NCBI GenBank assembly: GCA_964456185.1
Contig: CAYVZZ010000005.1
Coordinates: 1 to 45,457, forward strand
Reading direction: 5' to 3'
Length of the DNA stretch: 45,457 nt
DNA from: CAYVZZ01 sp964456185
GTDB lineage: Bacteria; Pseudomonadota; Gammaproteobacteria; Pseudomonadales; Alcanivoracaceae
In this document: piece after piece, positions 7,428 through 16,234 of the stretch
Position numbering within the stretch: the stretch's first letter is position 1
Layout of the letters: every line of letters starts with the position of its first letter
Made by a program: the position numbers and the translations under genes
Notes under the pieces: model-generated
Told to the model about the DNA's origin: nothing
The model's input: only the letters and a program-made list of their open reading frames with translations
Databases searched by the model: none

Positions 7428-8294
7428 ATTATCAGCAAACTATTCTCTCAATCCCGTCATTCCGGCTACCGTCTTTTGGTGGCCGTTCTCCTGTCACTGG
7501 CGCTGTTGTTGATCGACCAGCGCACTGGCTGGCTGTCGCCCATTCGTTATGGCATGAGTTATGTGACGGGGGGCGTACATGTGGCGTCGCATGTGCCCTC
7601 CAATGTCTATTCCTGGGTAAGTGAGCAGTGGCAAAGCCATGGCGATTTGCTAAAGCGCAATCGCATTTTGGAGCGTCAAAACTTCATCTTGCAGCAAAAG
7701 GCGCAGCAGCTGGCGGTGTTGCGTGCGGAAAATGCGCGTTTAAGTGAGTTGCTGAACTCGTCGGCAAAAGTGGCGGCGTCGGTAAGTGTGGCCGAGGTCA
7801 TCGGTATTTCCTCGGACCCGAATCGTCAAGAGTTGGTGATTAACCGCGGGCAACAGGATGGTGTGTTTCGTGGTCAGGTGGTGCTGGATGCCTATGGTGT
7901 TATGGGGCAGGTGGCCAGCGTCGGCCCTTATAGTTCCCATGTGCTGTTGATTACGGATGCCAGTCATGCCTTGTCGGTGCAGGATAATCGCAATGGCTTG
8001 CGTGGTATTTTGGCCGGCACTGGGCGTGCCGGTCAGATGCAATGGCTCTATGTGCCGGCCTCGGCGGATGTAAAAGAAGGCGATTTGCTGGTGAGTACCG
8101 GGTTGGAGGGGCGCTTCCCTCGAGGCTATCCAGTGGCAACGGTGACATCAGTAACGCGTCAGCAGGGCACCGCCTTTCTCAACATTGTTGCCAAACCCAA
8201 AGCGCATATTCGCAGAGTGAGTCATGTGTTGCTGGTGACGCGGCACCATGCTCTTGATTCGCAGGCAGGGGCGACAGGAGGCACCAATGAATGA
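7428..8294 (+). CDS. mreC: Rod shape-determining protein MreC, probable ATT start
   Basis: Bitopic periplasmic scaffold of the elongasome, linking MreB and MreD to the cell-wall synthases. There is one N-terminal membrane helix (RLLVAVLLSLALLLI), then a coiled coil (about residues 70-110), then two beta domains with GQVASVGPYSSHVLLITDASHALSV and VSTGLEGRFPRGYPVATV. No ATG, GTG or TTG exists in frame before TTG 7476, and that TTG would start inside the membrane helix without a ribosome binding site. Upstream codons encode ISKLFSQSRHSGYR, which lines up with the E. coli KPIFSRGPS N-terminus. The frame is open only from just after a TGA at 7419-7421. I therefore place the start at ATT 7428 (288 residues), just after GAGG at 7420-7423; ATC 7431 is the alternative. 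The end overlaps mreD by 8 bp. Confidence 0.9.
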   Translation: MISKLFSQSRHSGYRLLVAVLLSLALLLIDQRTGWLSPIRYGMSYVTGGVHVASHVPSNVYSWVSEQWQSHGDLLKRNRILERQNFILQQKAQQLAVLRAENARLSELLNSSAKVAASVSVAEVIGISSDPNRQELVINRGQQDGVFRGQVVLDAYGVMGQVASVGPYSSHVLLITDASHALSVQDNRNGLRGILAGTGRAGQMQWLYVPASADVKEGDLLVSTGLEGRFPRGYPVATVTSVTRQQGTAFLNIVAKPKAHIRRVSHVLLVTRHHALDSQAGATGGTNE

Positions 8295-8784
8295 TTTCTC
8301 TTCTCGCCCTTCCGGCACTGGTGTCGTCATCGGCTCATTGCTTCTGGCTGCTGTGCTGACCGTAGCGCCTTGGCCAGACGGCTTGGCTTGGCTGCGTCCG
8401 CAGTGGCTGCTTTTGGTGCTGTTGTACTGGGTTGTCACGCTGCCTCACCGCATCGGTGTTTTCTGGGGCTTTGTGGTGGGCTTGTTTCAGGATGTGTTGT
8501 TGAATACCCCCATGGGTCAGCATGCGTTGGCGATGACTTTGCTGTGTTACGTTACGCTGTTGGCTTATCGTCGTATCCGGCGTGCTAATTTGTTGCTGCA
8601 AAGTGGCGTATTTTTTGGTTTGAGTTTTTTGTATGTGGCAATTAACGGCATTATTCAAGCCAGTACCGGGCGTGGCGATTTGTTGTTCTGGTCAATGCCT
8701 GCCGCCGCTCTAGCTTGCGCAGTGGTCTGGATACCCGTCTCGTCTTTGTTGCAATTTGTACGCTTACGTTTTCTGGTGAAATAA
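8287..8784 (+). CDS. mreD: Rod shape-determining protein MreD
   Basis: A 165-residue polytopic inner-membrane protein with about five hydrophobic segments, of usual family length. MreD joins MreC, MreB, RodA and PBP2 in the elongation complex. The segment RPQWLLLVLLYWVVTLPHRIGVFWGFVVGLFQDVL is typical of the family, with a conserved Gly-Asp pair region after the second helix. Start: ATG at 8287 with a strong AGGAGG a few bases upstream; the 8-bp overlap with the end of mreC suggests translational coupling. In many gammaproteobacteria maf and rng (cafA) follow mreD, but here the next gene is yhdP. Confidence 0.95.
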   Translation: MNDFSSRPSGTGVVIGSLLLAAVLTVAPWPDGLAWLRPQWLLLVLLYWVVTLPHRIGVFWGFVVGLFQDVLLNTPMGQHALAMTLLCYVTLLAYRRIRRANLLLQSGVFFGLSFLYVAINGIIQASTGRGDLLFWSMPAAALACAVVWIPVSSLLQFVRLRFLVK

Positions 8785-8834
8785 CGCGCTATGATGGCAG
8801 GGATGGCGGCAATCGATAGAGCTCCGGAGCGGAC

Positions 8835-11800
8835 GTGAGACATTTAGCTCAGCATCATGGCGGTATTCGCCACCTTTGGTGGTTGGTGACGCTGCTTATC
8901 TTGTTGTTGGCCAGCTACGTTGTCGCCGGGCGCCAGTTAATGAAAGCTTTGCCAGAATGGCGCCATCCACTGCAGACCATGCTGCAAGAACGCATCGGAA
9001 TGCCGTTAACCATCGGCAGTTTGCAGGGACGGATGGATGGTTTAACGCCGGTTTTTAAATTACATCATGTGGTTATTCCTGCACTTGATGGTCAATCCGA
9101 CCACAATTTAGTAATTGACACACTCTCTCTTGCGCCTGACCTGCTGGCTTCTTTAGTGCACGGTAGTCTGCGACTCGATAATCTCAACGTATCGGGCTTG
9201 CAGTTGCATTTGCAGCAAGATACCAAGGGGCATATTCGATTGCGCGGCTTCCCTGTGATGCAAAAAACTGCATCGCAAGGTGACGGGTTGCAGCGTTTTC
9301 TGGCGCTGCTGTACCGCCAACAGGATGTGACTCTAAGTCACATGGCGGTGACGCTAAAACTACAAGACAAGCCATTATTGCGCCTTCCCCAGATGCGGTT
9401 GGAAATGCACAGCAGTGGCAATAACCATCATCTCGCTCTGCGTGTCCGCGCGCCCAAAAAATCGCTCACCGTGAATGCTCGCCTAGAGCTGGATCGCGAT
9501 GCTTACGACCTATCAGATTTAGACGGCAAGGCGTACGTTAGCCTTAAAGGTCCTGATCTTGAGCACCTGCTGCGTTATGCGTTAGGCGATGCCTTACCGG
9601 TGACGCAGCTGGACGGCGAGCTGGCGTTATGGATGGAGGTGCGTGGCGGCCAGTTGCAGCATACTCGTCTGACGATGCAGCTGAATCATTTGCGCCTGCA
9701 GGGAAAGAACAAGCATTGGGATGCGACCGGCATAAGTGGCCAGCTAGCCATCCGCGAACACAATGGTTATCAAATTCAGATTAAAGGGTTGGATTTCGAC
9801 ACCAGCGAAGGTCATTGGCACAGTGGCGTTATCGGAGGGTGGTGGAATGGCAAAGAAAAAGCCGATGCCAGTTGGAAGCTGCTACTCACCGAGCTTAACT
9901 TGAGGCAGTTGGGTGGCCAGTTGTTGCATTGGCCCTTTGCACTGCCGGATGGATTGCAAAAAGTCAGACAACAGCTTGATCAGCTGCGACCGCGCGCGCA
10001 GGTATTGGCGTTATATGCTGAGGGGCAGGGCAAACAGATTACCCAGTTGAGTGGTCGCTTTTTTCAGGCCGGGTTTAACGCCGATGGAAAAATCCCCGGT
10101 GTCACCGGCCTAAGTGGCTGGTTCGATGGCTCGCTAGATTCGGGTGTGGCGGTGATACACGCTAGTCGGTTGGGCTTGGATTTGCCAGTGGCGTACGACC
10201 ATGCTCTCTATGCGTCGGTGGAAGGTGCATTGAGCTGGTCGCGTAATGCCCAGGGCGTTGAAATCAAGACCGGGCTTTGGCATGTCAGCAATTCTGATGG
10301 AGATGCTCGGTTGGTGGCCGGCATGACGCTATCGCCGGAACAGGTGCCGCAATTGCATTTGTTGGCCTATGTGGTCGGTGACCGCATCGAACGCGCTGGC
10401 ATGTATCTTCCCGGGCAGCATATGCCGCCTCCCTTATATGCTTGGTTGAAAAGTGGCATTCGTGGTGGCCGCTTGTTGTCGGGGCGTTTCCTGTATGAAG
10501 GGCCAGTCAAGATTGACCCGCATCGCCAGCAGGATCGCATTTTTCAGATGCAGTTTGATATCGCCGATGCCGAGCTGAAATATCGTCCCGGTTGGCCGGT
10601 GGTTACGAATTTGTCGGGACATTTGCTGATAGATGGTCGCTTGGTATATGGCTCTAATCTGCAAGGTCGCCTCAACGGCAGCAAGATAAAGCAGGCGAGC
10701 TTTCGTGTGTGGAATGACGAGCCAGGGCAGGTGCCACTGCTGCAGGTGAATGCGGATGTGGATGCGCGCGCCAAGGATGTGGCGCAAATACTACAGGCCA
10801 CGCCCTTGGCTAAAAAACTGCCCAACGCCCTGGCCAACTGGCAGCTTGATGCAGGGCGTGTAACCGGCCAACTGACGCTCAAGCTGGATTTGAAAAAAGC
10901 CGTTCATCAGCCTCCTCAAATTATCGTCGATGCTCAGTTACACAAAGTGCGGTTAGCCAATGCCCAACGTCGCCTTACCTTTCGGCATATGAGTGGTCAT
11001 GTTCATTTTGACATGCAGAAAGGCATCAAGGCCGATCAGATAACAGGGCAATGGCTGGGGGGCGAGCTGAGTGGACACATTAAAACCTCGGCAAACAAGG
11101 TTGTGATCGCCGGTCAGCTAACCCCTTCATCAACGCAATTAGTAAAGTGGTTGGGTACCGACTTGCTAACGGCCGATCAGGGGAAAACTCCCCTGACGGC
11201 ATCGGTTACCTTGCCTTGGCACAGCAAAAAAGATGTGATGTTACAGGTGGGCAGTCAACTGGCGAACCTTGGCGTAGCGTTACCGCCGCCGCTGGATAAA
11301 AGTCCGGCTGACAAAAGTGATTTCTCCTTTGAGTTGGCGTCCAATGGGCAGCTGCGTATTCAGTGGCAACAACGACCAAGCCATCGTGCATCAATGAACG
11401 CTAGGCTATGGCTGCGCGATGGTCGTGTTGATCACGGCCAAGTATATTTCGGCGGAGTGGCCATTCCGCCGACACAGGGCGAGGCACAGCAGGGCGTCTA
11501 TGTGAGTGGACAGGTGGGTGCTTTGTCTGCCGCACCATGGATTAGCTATGTCCAGCAGATGAATAACGGCTCGGATGCGGCACCAGTGACATTGTCCCGG
11601 CTGGTGCTGCAAGTCGATAAACTGAATGTGTATGGCGCACCAATTAAGGAGGCGCGCGTCAATATTAAGCCCTACCGAGGCAAAGGTTGGCTGGTGTCAT
11701 TAGATAGCAAGTCGCTGGCTGGCACCTTAATTGTACCGCAGGGTTATCAGCTGCGTGGTGATAAGCCGCTTGTTGTGAAAGTGAAGCATTTGAATTGGCA

Positions 11801-12641
11801 AGGAACAGATAGCCAAGGTGTGTCTGGGCTGCCCAGCCCGACGCAATTCCCGGTTGCCAATGTATCGTTGAATAACCTAGTGATTAATGGTGCCCGATAT
11901 GGCAGCTGGCAGGGGCAAATCCGGCCGCTCACTCAGGGCGTTAAGGTACAACACTTGAAGGGGCATTGGCGGCACGCAACCTTTGATGGCACCTTAACCT
12001 GGCAGCAACAGCAGAAACGGCAAATAAGCCACTATAAAGGAAAGGTGTCCTCCAACGATTTAGAAGCCGTGCTGAAAGCATGGGAAATGAAACCGATGAT
12101 TATCAGCGACGATGTCACGGCGGATGTTAATTTAGCTTGGGTGGGGTCGCCATTAGATATCAACTATCTGGGGTTGATGGGGCATGTGTCGGTATCTATC
12201 GGACAATGCCGCCTGCCCTATATGGATAAAAATAACATCTTGATGCGCTTGCTGGGGATGTTGAATACCGGCTCGCTGGCGCGGCGCCTGCAACTGGATT
12301 TCTCGGACGTGTATAAAAAAGGCCTGAGTTGCGACAGCATTAAAAGTCACTTGGTGTTCGATCACCATCTACTGCAAGTGAAGAAACTGCACCTCAAGTC
12401 ACCCTCGGCGGACATTACGCTGACCGGGCGCACCAATTTGAAAACCAAAACATTAGACAACAAGATGAGTGTGGTCTTGCCCTTGTCGAGCAACCTATAT
12501 GCCGGTTGTCTGGCAGGGCCGGCAGCTTGTGCCGGGATCTTTGTGTTTGAACGATTATTTGGTGATAAGCTGGAAAAGGCAGCGGCGTTGGAGTACCACA
12601 TAGGGGGTACTTGGGACAACCCGAAAATCGAGGAGAAATAA
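8835..12641 (+). CDS. yhdP: YhdP family AsmA-like envelope protein (DUF3971)
   Basis: A 1268-residue protein, nearly identical in length to E. coli YhdP. One N-terminal membrane helix (LWWLVTLLILLLASYVVAG) anchors a very long beta-rich periplasmic part. AsmA-like proteins of this kind form hydrophobic grooves that span the periplasm and move phospholipids to the outer membrane. The LSLAPDLLASLVHGSLRLDNLNVSG-like region near residue 100, the DUF3971 middle and the AsmA-like C-terminal DNPKIEEK ending fit the family. Start: GTG at 8835 with GGAG at 8825-8828; the ribosome binding site lies inside a 10-bp palindrome, GCTCCGGAGC. Only 3 bp separate its stop from the nitrilase gene, so the genes are probably one transcript. 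Confidence 0.93.
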   Translation: MRHLAQHHGGIRHLWWLVTLLILLLASYVVAGRQLMKALPEWRHPLQTMLQERIGMPLTIGSLQGRMDGLTPVFKLHHVVIPALDGQSDHNLVIDTLSLAPDLLASLVHGSLRLDNLNVSGLQLHLQQDTKGHIRLRGFPVMQKTASQGDGLQRFLALLYRQQDVTLSHMAVTLKLQDKPLLRLPQMRLEMHSSGNNHHLALRVRAPKKSLTVNARLELDRDAYDLSDLDGKAYVSLKGPDLEHLLRYALGDALPVTQLDGELALWMEVRGGQLQHTRLTMQLNHLRLQGKNKHWDATGISGQLAIREHNGYQIQIKGLDFDTSEGHWHSGVIGGWWNGKEKADASWKLLLTELNLRQLGGQLLHWPFALPDGLQKVRQQLDQLRPRAQVLALYAEGQGKQITQLSGRFFQAGFNADGKIPGVTGLSGWFDGSLDSGVAVIHASRLGLDLPVAYDHALYASVEGALSWSRNAQGVEIKTGLWHVSNSDGDARLVAGMTLSPEQVPQLHLLAYVVGDRIERAGMYLPGQHMPPPLYAWLKSGIRGGRLLSGRFLYEGPVKIDPHRQQDRIFQMQFDIADAELKYRPGWPVVTNLSGHLLIDGRLVYGSNLQGRLNGSKIKQASFRVWNDEPGQVPLLQVNADVDARAKDVAQILQATPLAKKLPNALANWQLDAGRVTGQLTLKLDLKKAVHQPPQIIVDAQLHKVRLANAQRRLTFRHMSGHVHFDMQKGIKADQITGQWLGGELSGHIKTSANKVVIAGQLTPSSTQLVKWLGTDLLTADQGKTPLTASVTLPWHSKKDVMLQVGSQLANLGVALPPPLDKSPADKSDFSFELASNGQLRIQWQQRPSHRASMNARLWLRDGRVDHGQVYFGGVAIPPTQGEAQQGVYVSGQVGALSAAPWISYVQQMNNGSDAAPVTLSRLVLQVDKLNVYGAPIKEARVNIKPYRGKGWLVSLDSKSLAGTLIVPQGYQLRGDKPLVVKVKHLNWQGTDSQGVSGLPSPTQFPVANVSLNNLVINGARYGSWQGQIRPLTQGVKVQHLKGHWRHATFDGTLTWQQQQKRQISHYKGKVSSNDLEAVLKAWEMKPMIISDDVTADVNLAWVGSPLDINYLGLMGHVSVSIGQCRLPYMDKNNILMRLLGMLNTGSLARRLQLDFSDVYKKGLSCDSIKSHLVFDHHLLQVKKLHLKSPSADITLTGRTNLKTKTLDNKMSVVLPLSSNLYAGCLAGPAACAGIFVFERLFGDKLEKAAALEYHIGGTWDNPKIEEK

Positions 12642-12644
12642 TCG

Positions 12645-13490
12645 ATGAAGGTGGCCGCAGTACAATATTGCGCCAGTGTCGATTGGCAGACCAACCGCTC
12701 CCTTTTGGACGCGCAGCTGTCGACTATAGATCGTACCGACCTGTTGTTGCTGCCCGAAAATTTTGCCGGATACGGTGGCGATTATCGACAGCTTGCCGAA
12801 CAACAAACCGAGATAATGCGCTGGCTCTCAGGCTGGGCGGCAAAGCTAAACACTTGGATCGTGGCCGGTAGCTTGCCGCAGATTCAACGACCCAATGGTC
12901 AGTCGGTAGTTGCGCCTCGCGTAAGAGCCTCTCAGCTAGTCATTGCGCCCGATGGGCGCTGCCAAGCACGCTATGACAAGCTGCATTTGTTCGATGTCAA
13001 CGTGGGTGATCGCCAGGGACAATACCGCGAGTCGGCCGTGTTTGAAGCGGGCGATACCTTGGTGCTGACGTCTATCGCCGACTGGTCTGTTGGTTTGGGT
13101 ATCTGTTATGACCTGCGCTTTCCCATGCAGGCACTGCATTTGGCTCACGCCGGTGCTGATTTACTGCTGTACCCGAGTGCGTTCACTCAGGCCACGGGGG
13201 AAGCGCACTGGCAGGTGTTGTTACAAGCACGCGCGGTCGAAACAGGCTGTTATGTACTTGCAGCTAATCTATGTGGGCAGCACAATGCCAAGCGGCAAAG
13301 TTATGGACATTCCATGCTGGTTGATCCTTGGGGGCAGGTCGTCACCGCCCTTGACGCCGAGCCGGGCGTTTTGATCGCCGAGCTGGATGCCCAGCTGCCT
13401 GCCGCTACACGGCAACGTTTGCCGTTACAATCGCACCAACGTTTGCATACGAGGTTGCCGGATGACATCCGCTTTGAAAAACAGTTTTGA
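12645..13490 (+). CDS. Carbon-nitrogen hydrolase (nitrilase superfamily, Nit-like)
   Basis: A 281-residue single-domain amidase-like enzyme. The catalytic Glu-Lys-Cys triad is visible: Glu38 in LLPENFAGYG, Lys112 in YDKLHLFDV and Cys154 in GLGICYDLRFP. The motif set resembles Nit1/YbeM-type enzymes; some members hydrolyse deaminated glutathione, but the substrate here is unproven. Start: ATG at 12645 with GAGGAG upstream. It is the usual neighbour between yhdP and tldD in pseudomonads and relatives. Its last 29 bp overlap the start of tldD. A second, only distantly similar nitrilase lies at 36196-37194. Confidence 0.9.
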   Translation: MKVAAVQYCASVDWQTNRSLLDAQLSTIDRTDLLLLPENFAGYGGDYRQLAEQQTEIMRWLSGWAAKLNTWIVAGSLPQIQRPNGQSVVAPRVRASQLVIAPDGRCQARYDKLHLFDVNVGDRQGQYRESAVFEAGDTLVLTSIADWSVGLGICYDLRFPMQALHLAHAGADLLLYPSAFTQATGEAHWQVLLQARAVETGCYVLAANLCGQHNAKRQSYGHSMLVDPWGQVVTALDAEPGVLIAELDAQLPAATRQRLPLQSHQRLHTRLPDDIRFEKQF

Positions 13491-14913
13491 TCAAGCATTC
13501 GCCACACTACTTGAGCCCAACGCCTTGCGCACCGACCAGCTCGCCGGGTTAGTGGGACGCCCAAGTGCCGCCTCAGATCAATACGCTGATTTATATTTTC
13601 AGCATGCCGAGCAGGAAGTTTGGGCGCTGGAAAAAGGCGTGGTCAAAGACGCCAGCTACTCATTAGAACGCGGGGTGGGAGCACGTGTGATCGATGGCGA
13701 GAAAACCGGGTTTGCTTACAGCGACGACTTCTCGCTGGCCACGTTAAACCGTATCGTCGGTTCTGCCGGCGCTATTGCGCACCACGCAGGAAAGCCCGCC
13801 TTGGCCGATTTTCGGCGTCGAGATTTACCGCAATTTTATGCGCCGCTCAATCCTATTCCGGGTTGGCGCGCCGCCGACAAGGTGGCCTTGCTGAAGCGGC
13901 TGGATGCCGCCGCTCGTGCAGCCGATCCTGCAGTGAAAGAAGTCAATGCGTCCCTGTCAGCGGTAAATGAAGTGGTGTTGGTGCTGGCATCTGACGGCAC
14001 ACTAGTATCCGATATCAGGCCGTTGATTCGACTGAACTTAAGCGTTTTGATGGAAGACGGTGACAAGCGCGAGCGCGCCGGTGCCGGGTTAGGTGGTCGT
14101 CACGATTACAATTGGCTGTTGGAAGAAGGGCGCAGCGAATGGCTAGTGGAAGAGGCCGTACGCCGCGCCCGGGTGAATTTGGCCGCCGAAGGCGCACCCG
14201 CTGGCACCTGGCCGGTTGTCCTCGGCGCGGGCTGGCCGGGCGTGTTGCTGCACGAAGCGGTGGGGCACGGCTTGGAAGGCGACTTTAACCGCAAGAAAAC
14301 CTCCGTGTTTGCCGGGCAAATGGGCGAGCAGGTAGCTTCGCCACTATGCACCGTCGTCGATGATGCCACGCTCGATGGCCGTCGCGGCTCACTGAATGTC
14401 GACGACGAAGGTACTGCCGGACAAAGCACCACGCTGATCGAAAATGGCAAGCTGGTGGGCTATATGCAAGACAAGTTAAATGCGCGCTTGATGGGCATGA
14501 AAAGCACTGGCAATGGACGGCGTGAATCTTACGCCCACCTGCCCATGCCGCGCATGACCAACACCTTTATGCGCGCTGGCGACAGTGACCCAGATGAAAT
14601 CATTGCTTCACTGGATAAAGGGCTGTATGCCCCCAGCCTAGGCGGTGGTCAAGTCGATATCACCTCGGGGCGTTTTGTGTTCTCGACGAGTGAAGCCTAC
14701 TGGGTGGAAAACGGCAAGATTCAATATCCGGTAAAAGGTGCTACGCTAATCGGCAGTGGCATTGATGTCATGCGCAACGTTTCCATGGTCGGCAACGATG
14801 TAAAACTGGATCGTGGCGTTGGCATTTGTGGTAAAGATGGACAGTCTGTCCCCGTAGGTGTGGGGCAGCCGACATTACGGGTCGAGGCGTTAACCGTAGG
14901 AGGAACCGCCTAA
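13462..14913 (+). CDS. tldD: Metalloprotease TldD
   Basis: A 483-residue zinc metalloprotease subunit, of usual length. TldD pairs with TldE (PmbA) to degrade unfolded peptides, and in some hosts it processes microcins and the CcdA antitoxin. The catalytic HExxxH is seen as HEAVGHGLEGD (His264, Glu265, His269). Other conserved parts are GNGRRESYAHLPMPRMTNTFM and CGKDGQSVPVGVGQPTLRV at the C-terminus. Start: ATG at 13462 after GAGG; longer upstream readings run inside the nitrilase gene. The partner tldE/pmbA is not in this window. Its TAA overlaps the next ATG by one base. Confidence 0.96.
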   Translation: MTSALKNSFDQAFATLLEPNALRTDQLAGLVGRPSAASDQYADLYFQHAEQEVWALEKGVVKDASYSLERGVGARVIDGEKTGFAYSDDFSLATLNRIVGSAGAIAHHAGKPALADFRRRDLPQFYAPLNPIPGWRAADKVALLKRLDAAARAADPAVKEVNASLSAVNEVVLVLASDGTLVSDIRPLIRLNLSVLMEDGDKRERAGAGLGGRHDYNWLLEEGRSEWLVEEAVRRARVNLAAEGAPAGTWPVVLGAGWPGVLLHEAVGHGLEGDFNRKKTSVFAGQMGEQVASPLCTVVDDATLDGRRGSLNVDDEGTAGQSTTLIENGKLVGYMQDKLNARLMGMKSTGNGRRESYAHLPMPRMTNTFMRAGDSDPDEIIASLDKGLYAPSLGGGQVDITSGRFVFSTSEAYWVENGKIQYPVKGATLIGSGIDVMRNVSMVGNDVKLDRGVGICGKDGQSVPVGVGQPTLRVEALTVGGTA

Positions 14914-15374
14914 TGAGCGCTGTACATGAAGCACTGAAACGCATGCATTTGTTTCAGGGATTGTCGGAAAACGAGTTGGAACTACTGGAAAAGTTAGTTT
15001 TTGTTAACCGAGTCATTGTTGGCGATTTTGTGTGCCGCGAAGGGGACAACAGTGATTTCGTCTGCTTTGTAGTGCGCGGCCAGCTCAACATAGTCAAACG
15101 TAATGCCGAAGATCAGGATATTGTGATCGCCCACTTGCGGGCAGGCGACTCCATGGGCGAAATGGCTCTCATTGATCAAGAGCCCCGATCCGCCTCGGTG
15201 GTGGCCGCAGAAGATAGCGCATTAATCGTGTTGACTCATAAAGGCTTTGAGCATTTGCGCAAGCGCTCACCAGAAACCGCCGTGCGTGTGCTGGAAAATA
15301 TGGCACGTTTGTTGAGCAGTAATTTGCGCAATACCTCGGCGCAATTGGCTCAATTTATGCTGCCGCTGGCTTGA
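14913..15374 (+). CDS. Stand-alone cyclic-nucleotide-binding domain protein
   Basis: A 153-residue protein that is essentially one cNMP-binding domain (CRP-like beta roll, about residues 10-125) followed by a helix. The phosphate-binding cassette region reads RAGDSMGEMALIDQEPRSASVVA, close to the Gly-Glu...Arg-Ser/Thr-Ala pattern of nucleotide-binding members. No helix-turn-helix follows, so it is not a CRP-type transcription factor by itself. It could bind a cyclic nucleotide and act through protein contact. The ATG overlaps the tldD stop by one base, so it is translationally coupled to tldD. Ligand and partner are unknown. Confidence 0.85.
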   Translation: MSAVHEALKRMHLFQGLSENELELLEKLVFVNRVIVGDFVCREGDNSDFVCFVVRGQLNIVKRNAEDQDIVIAHLRAGDSMGEMALIDQEPRSASVVAAEDSALIVLTHKGFEHLRKRSPETAVRVLENMARLLSSNLRNTSAQLAQFMLPLA

Positions 15375-15474
15375 AGGTGAATACCCTCACTTGAGTACGA
15401 CAGCCAAATCAGCGATAGTAAGCACCTGAAATACCTAAACCCGCGCTCTAACCGGTGAACGGAGAATAATAACG

Positions 15475-16110
15475 ATGAAGCGCGTATTGCTTGTTTCACT
15501 TGTAATATTGTTTTTGGGCGCCTGCTCAAACCTACACTTGGGATTGCCCACGACGCCCGGTGCGTTTATTAACGCCCCGTCAGGGAAAGAGTTTGTGCCG
15601 GTTATTCCGGTCGATCCTCGCGATGCCATTGTTTATGTCTATCGCCCCCGCAGTCCGTGGGGTGATGCGGAGGTTCAAGCACCAAGCTTCTTCATTAATG
15701 ATGATCAAATATTTGGACTCAAGAGCGGTGCTTACAGCTGGATCGAATTGCCGCCTGGTGATTACGATTTTTACGCACGACGTCCGTTGAGCATTCTGTA
15801 TTTGAAAACAATCTTTGACGTCACCCTACATGTCGAAGGCGGCGAGGTCTACTTCTTCCGCTATTCGGAATTGCATCCACTTGATATGGAGCGTCGCGTC
15901 AATAACCCAGAAGACTACCTCTCTGCGGTGCCGCTGCAGCAGGTGCCCGCCGATATCGGTGAGCAAGAAATTCAGCACCTCAAGCTGGATGAGCCGGGTG
16001 TCTTCTACGGTGGCGGTGAAACCGAGCCGCGCTGGGCTCCTTTCTACACCTACCCGGCCGATAACGCCGGTTCAGTGCCAGATAGCCTCATCAAACAGCC
16101 TCTCTTTTAA
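15475..16110 (+). CDS. DUF2846-like lipoprotein
   Basis: A 211-residue lipoprotein. The signal peptide MKRVLLVSLVILFLGAC ends in a lipobox (LGAC, Cys17) followed by SN, so the protein is probably sorted to the outer membrane. The mature part has AIVYVYRPRSPWG, FFINDDQIFGLKSGAYSWIELPPGDYDF and GGEVYFFRYSE, the pattern of DUF2846, a small beta-sandwich domain of unknown role. Start: ATG at 15475 with ACGGAG upstream. It stands alone, 100 bp after the previous operon, and is followed by a clear terminator. Confidence 0.8.
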   Translation: MKRVLLVSLVILFLGACSNLHLGLPTTPGAFINAPSGKEFVPVIPVDPRDAIVYVYRPRSPWGDAEVQAPSFFINDDQIFGLKSGAYSWIELPPGDYDFYARRPLSILYLKTIFDVTLHVEGGEVYFFRYSELHPLDMERRVNNPEDYLSAVPLQQVPADIGEQEIQHLKLDEPGVFYGGGETEPRWAPFYTYPADNAGSVPDSLIKQPLF

Positions 16111-16115
16111 TCTCG

Positions 16116-16145
16116 AGCCCGGCCGCCATCAGGCCGGGCTTCTTC
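16116..16145 (+). terminator. Rho-independent terminator after the DUF2846 lipoprotein
   Basis: Perfect 9-bp stem AGCCCGGCC (16116-16124) and GGCCGGGCT (16132-16140) with a 7-nt loop, followed by a pyrimidine-rich TCTTCTC tail. Confidence 0.78.
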
Positions 16146-16234
16146 TCGCTTCAAGAATAATATTGAGCCACTTTGTCATGGCGCTTGAGGGCGTGAGTTT
16201 TTAGCATACGGAAAATTAATAACGGGAGACAATC

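Noticed and set aside
8821..8830. Palindrome GCTCCGGAGC covering the yhdP ribosome binding site
   Set aside because: With at most a three-base-pair stem and four-base loop it would be a weak RNA structure; a 10-bp palindrome of this kind is easily found by chance.
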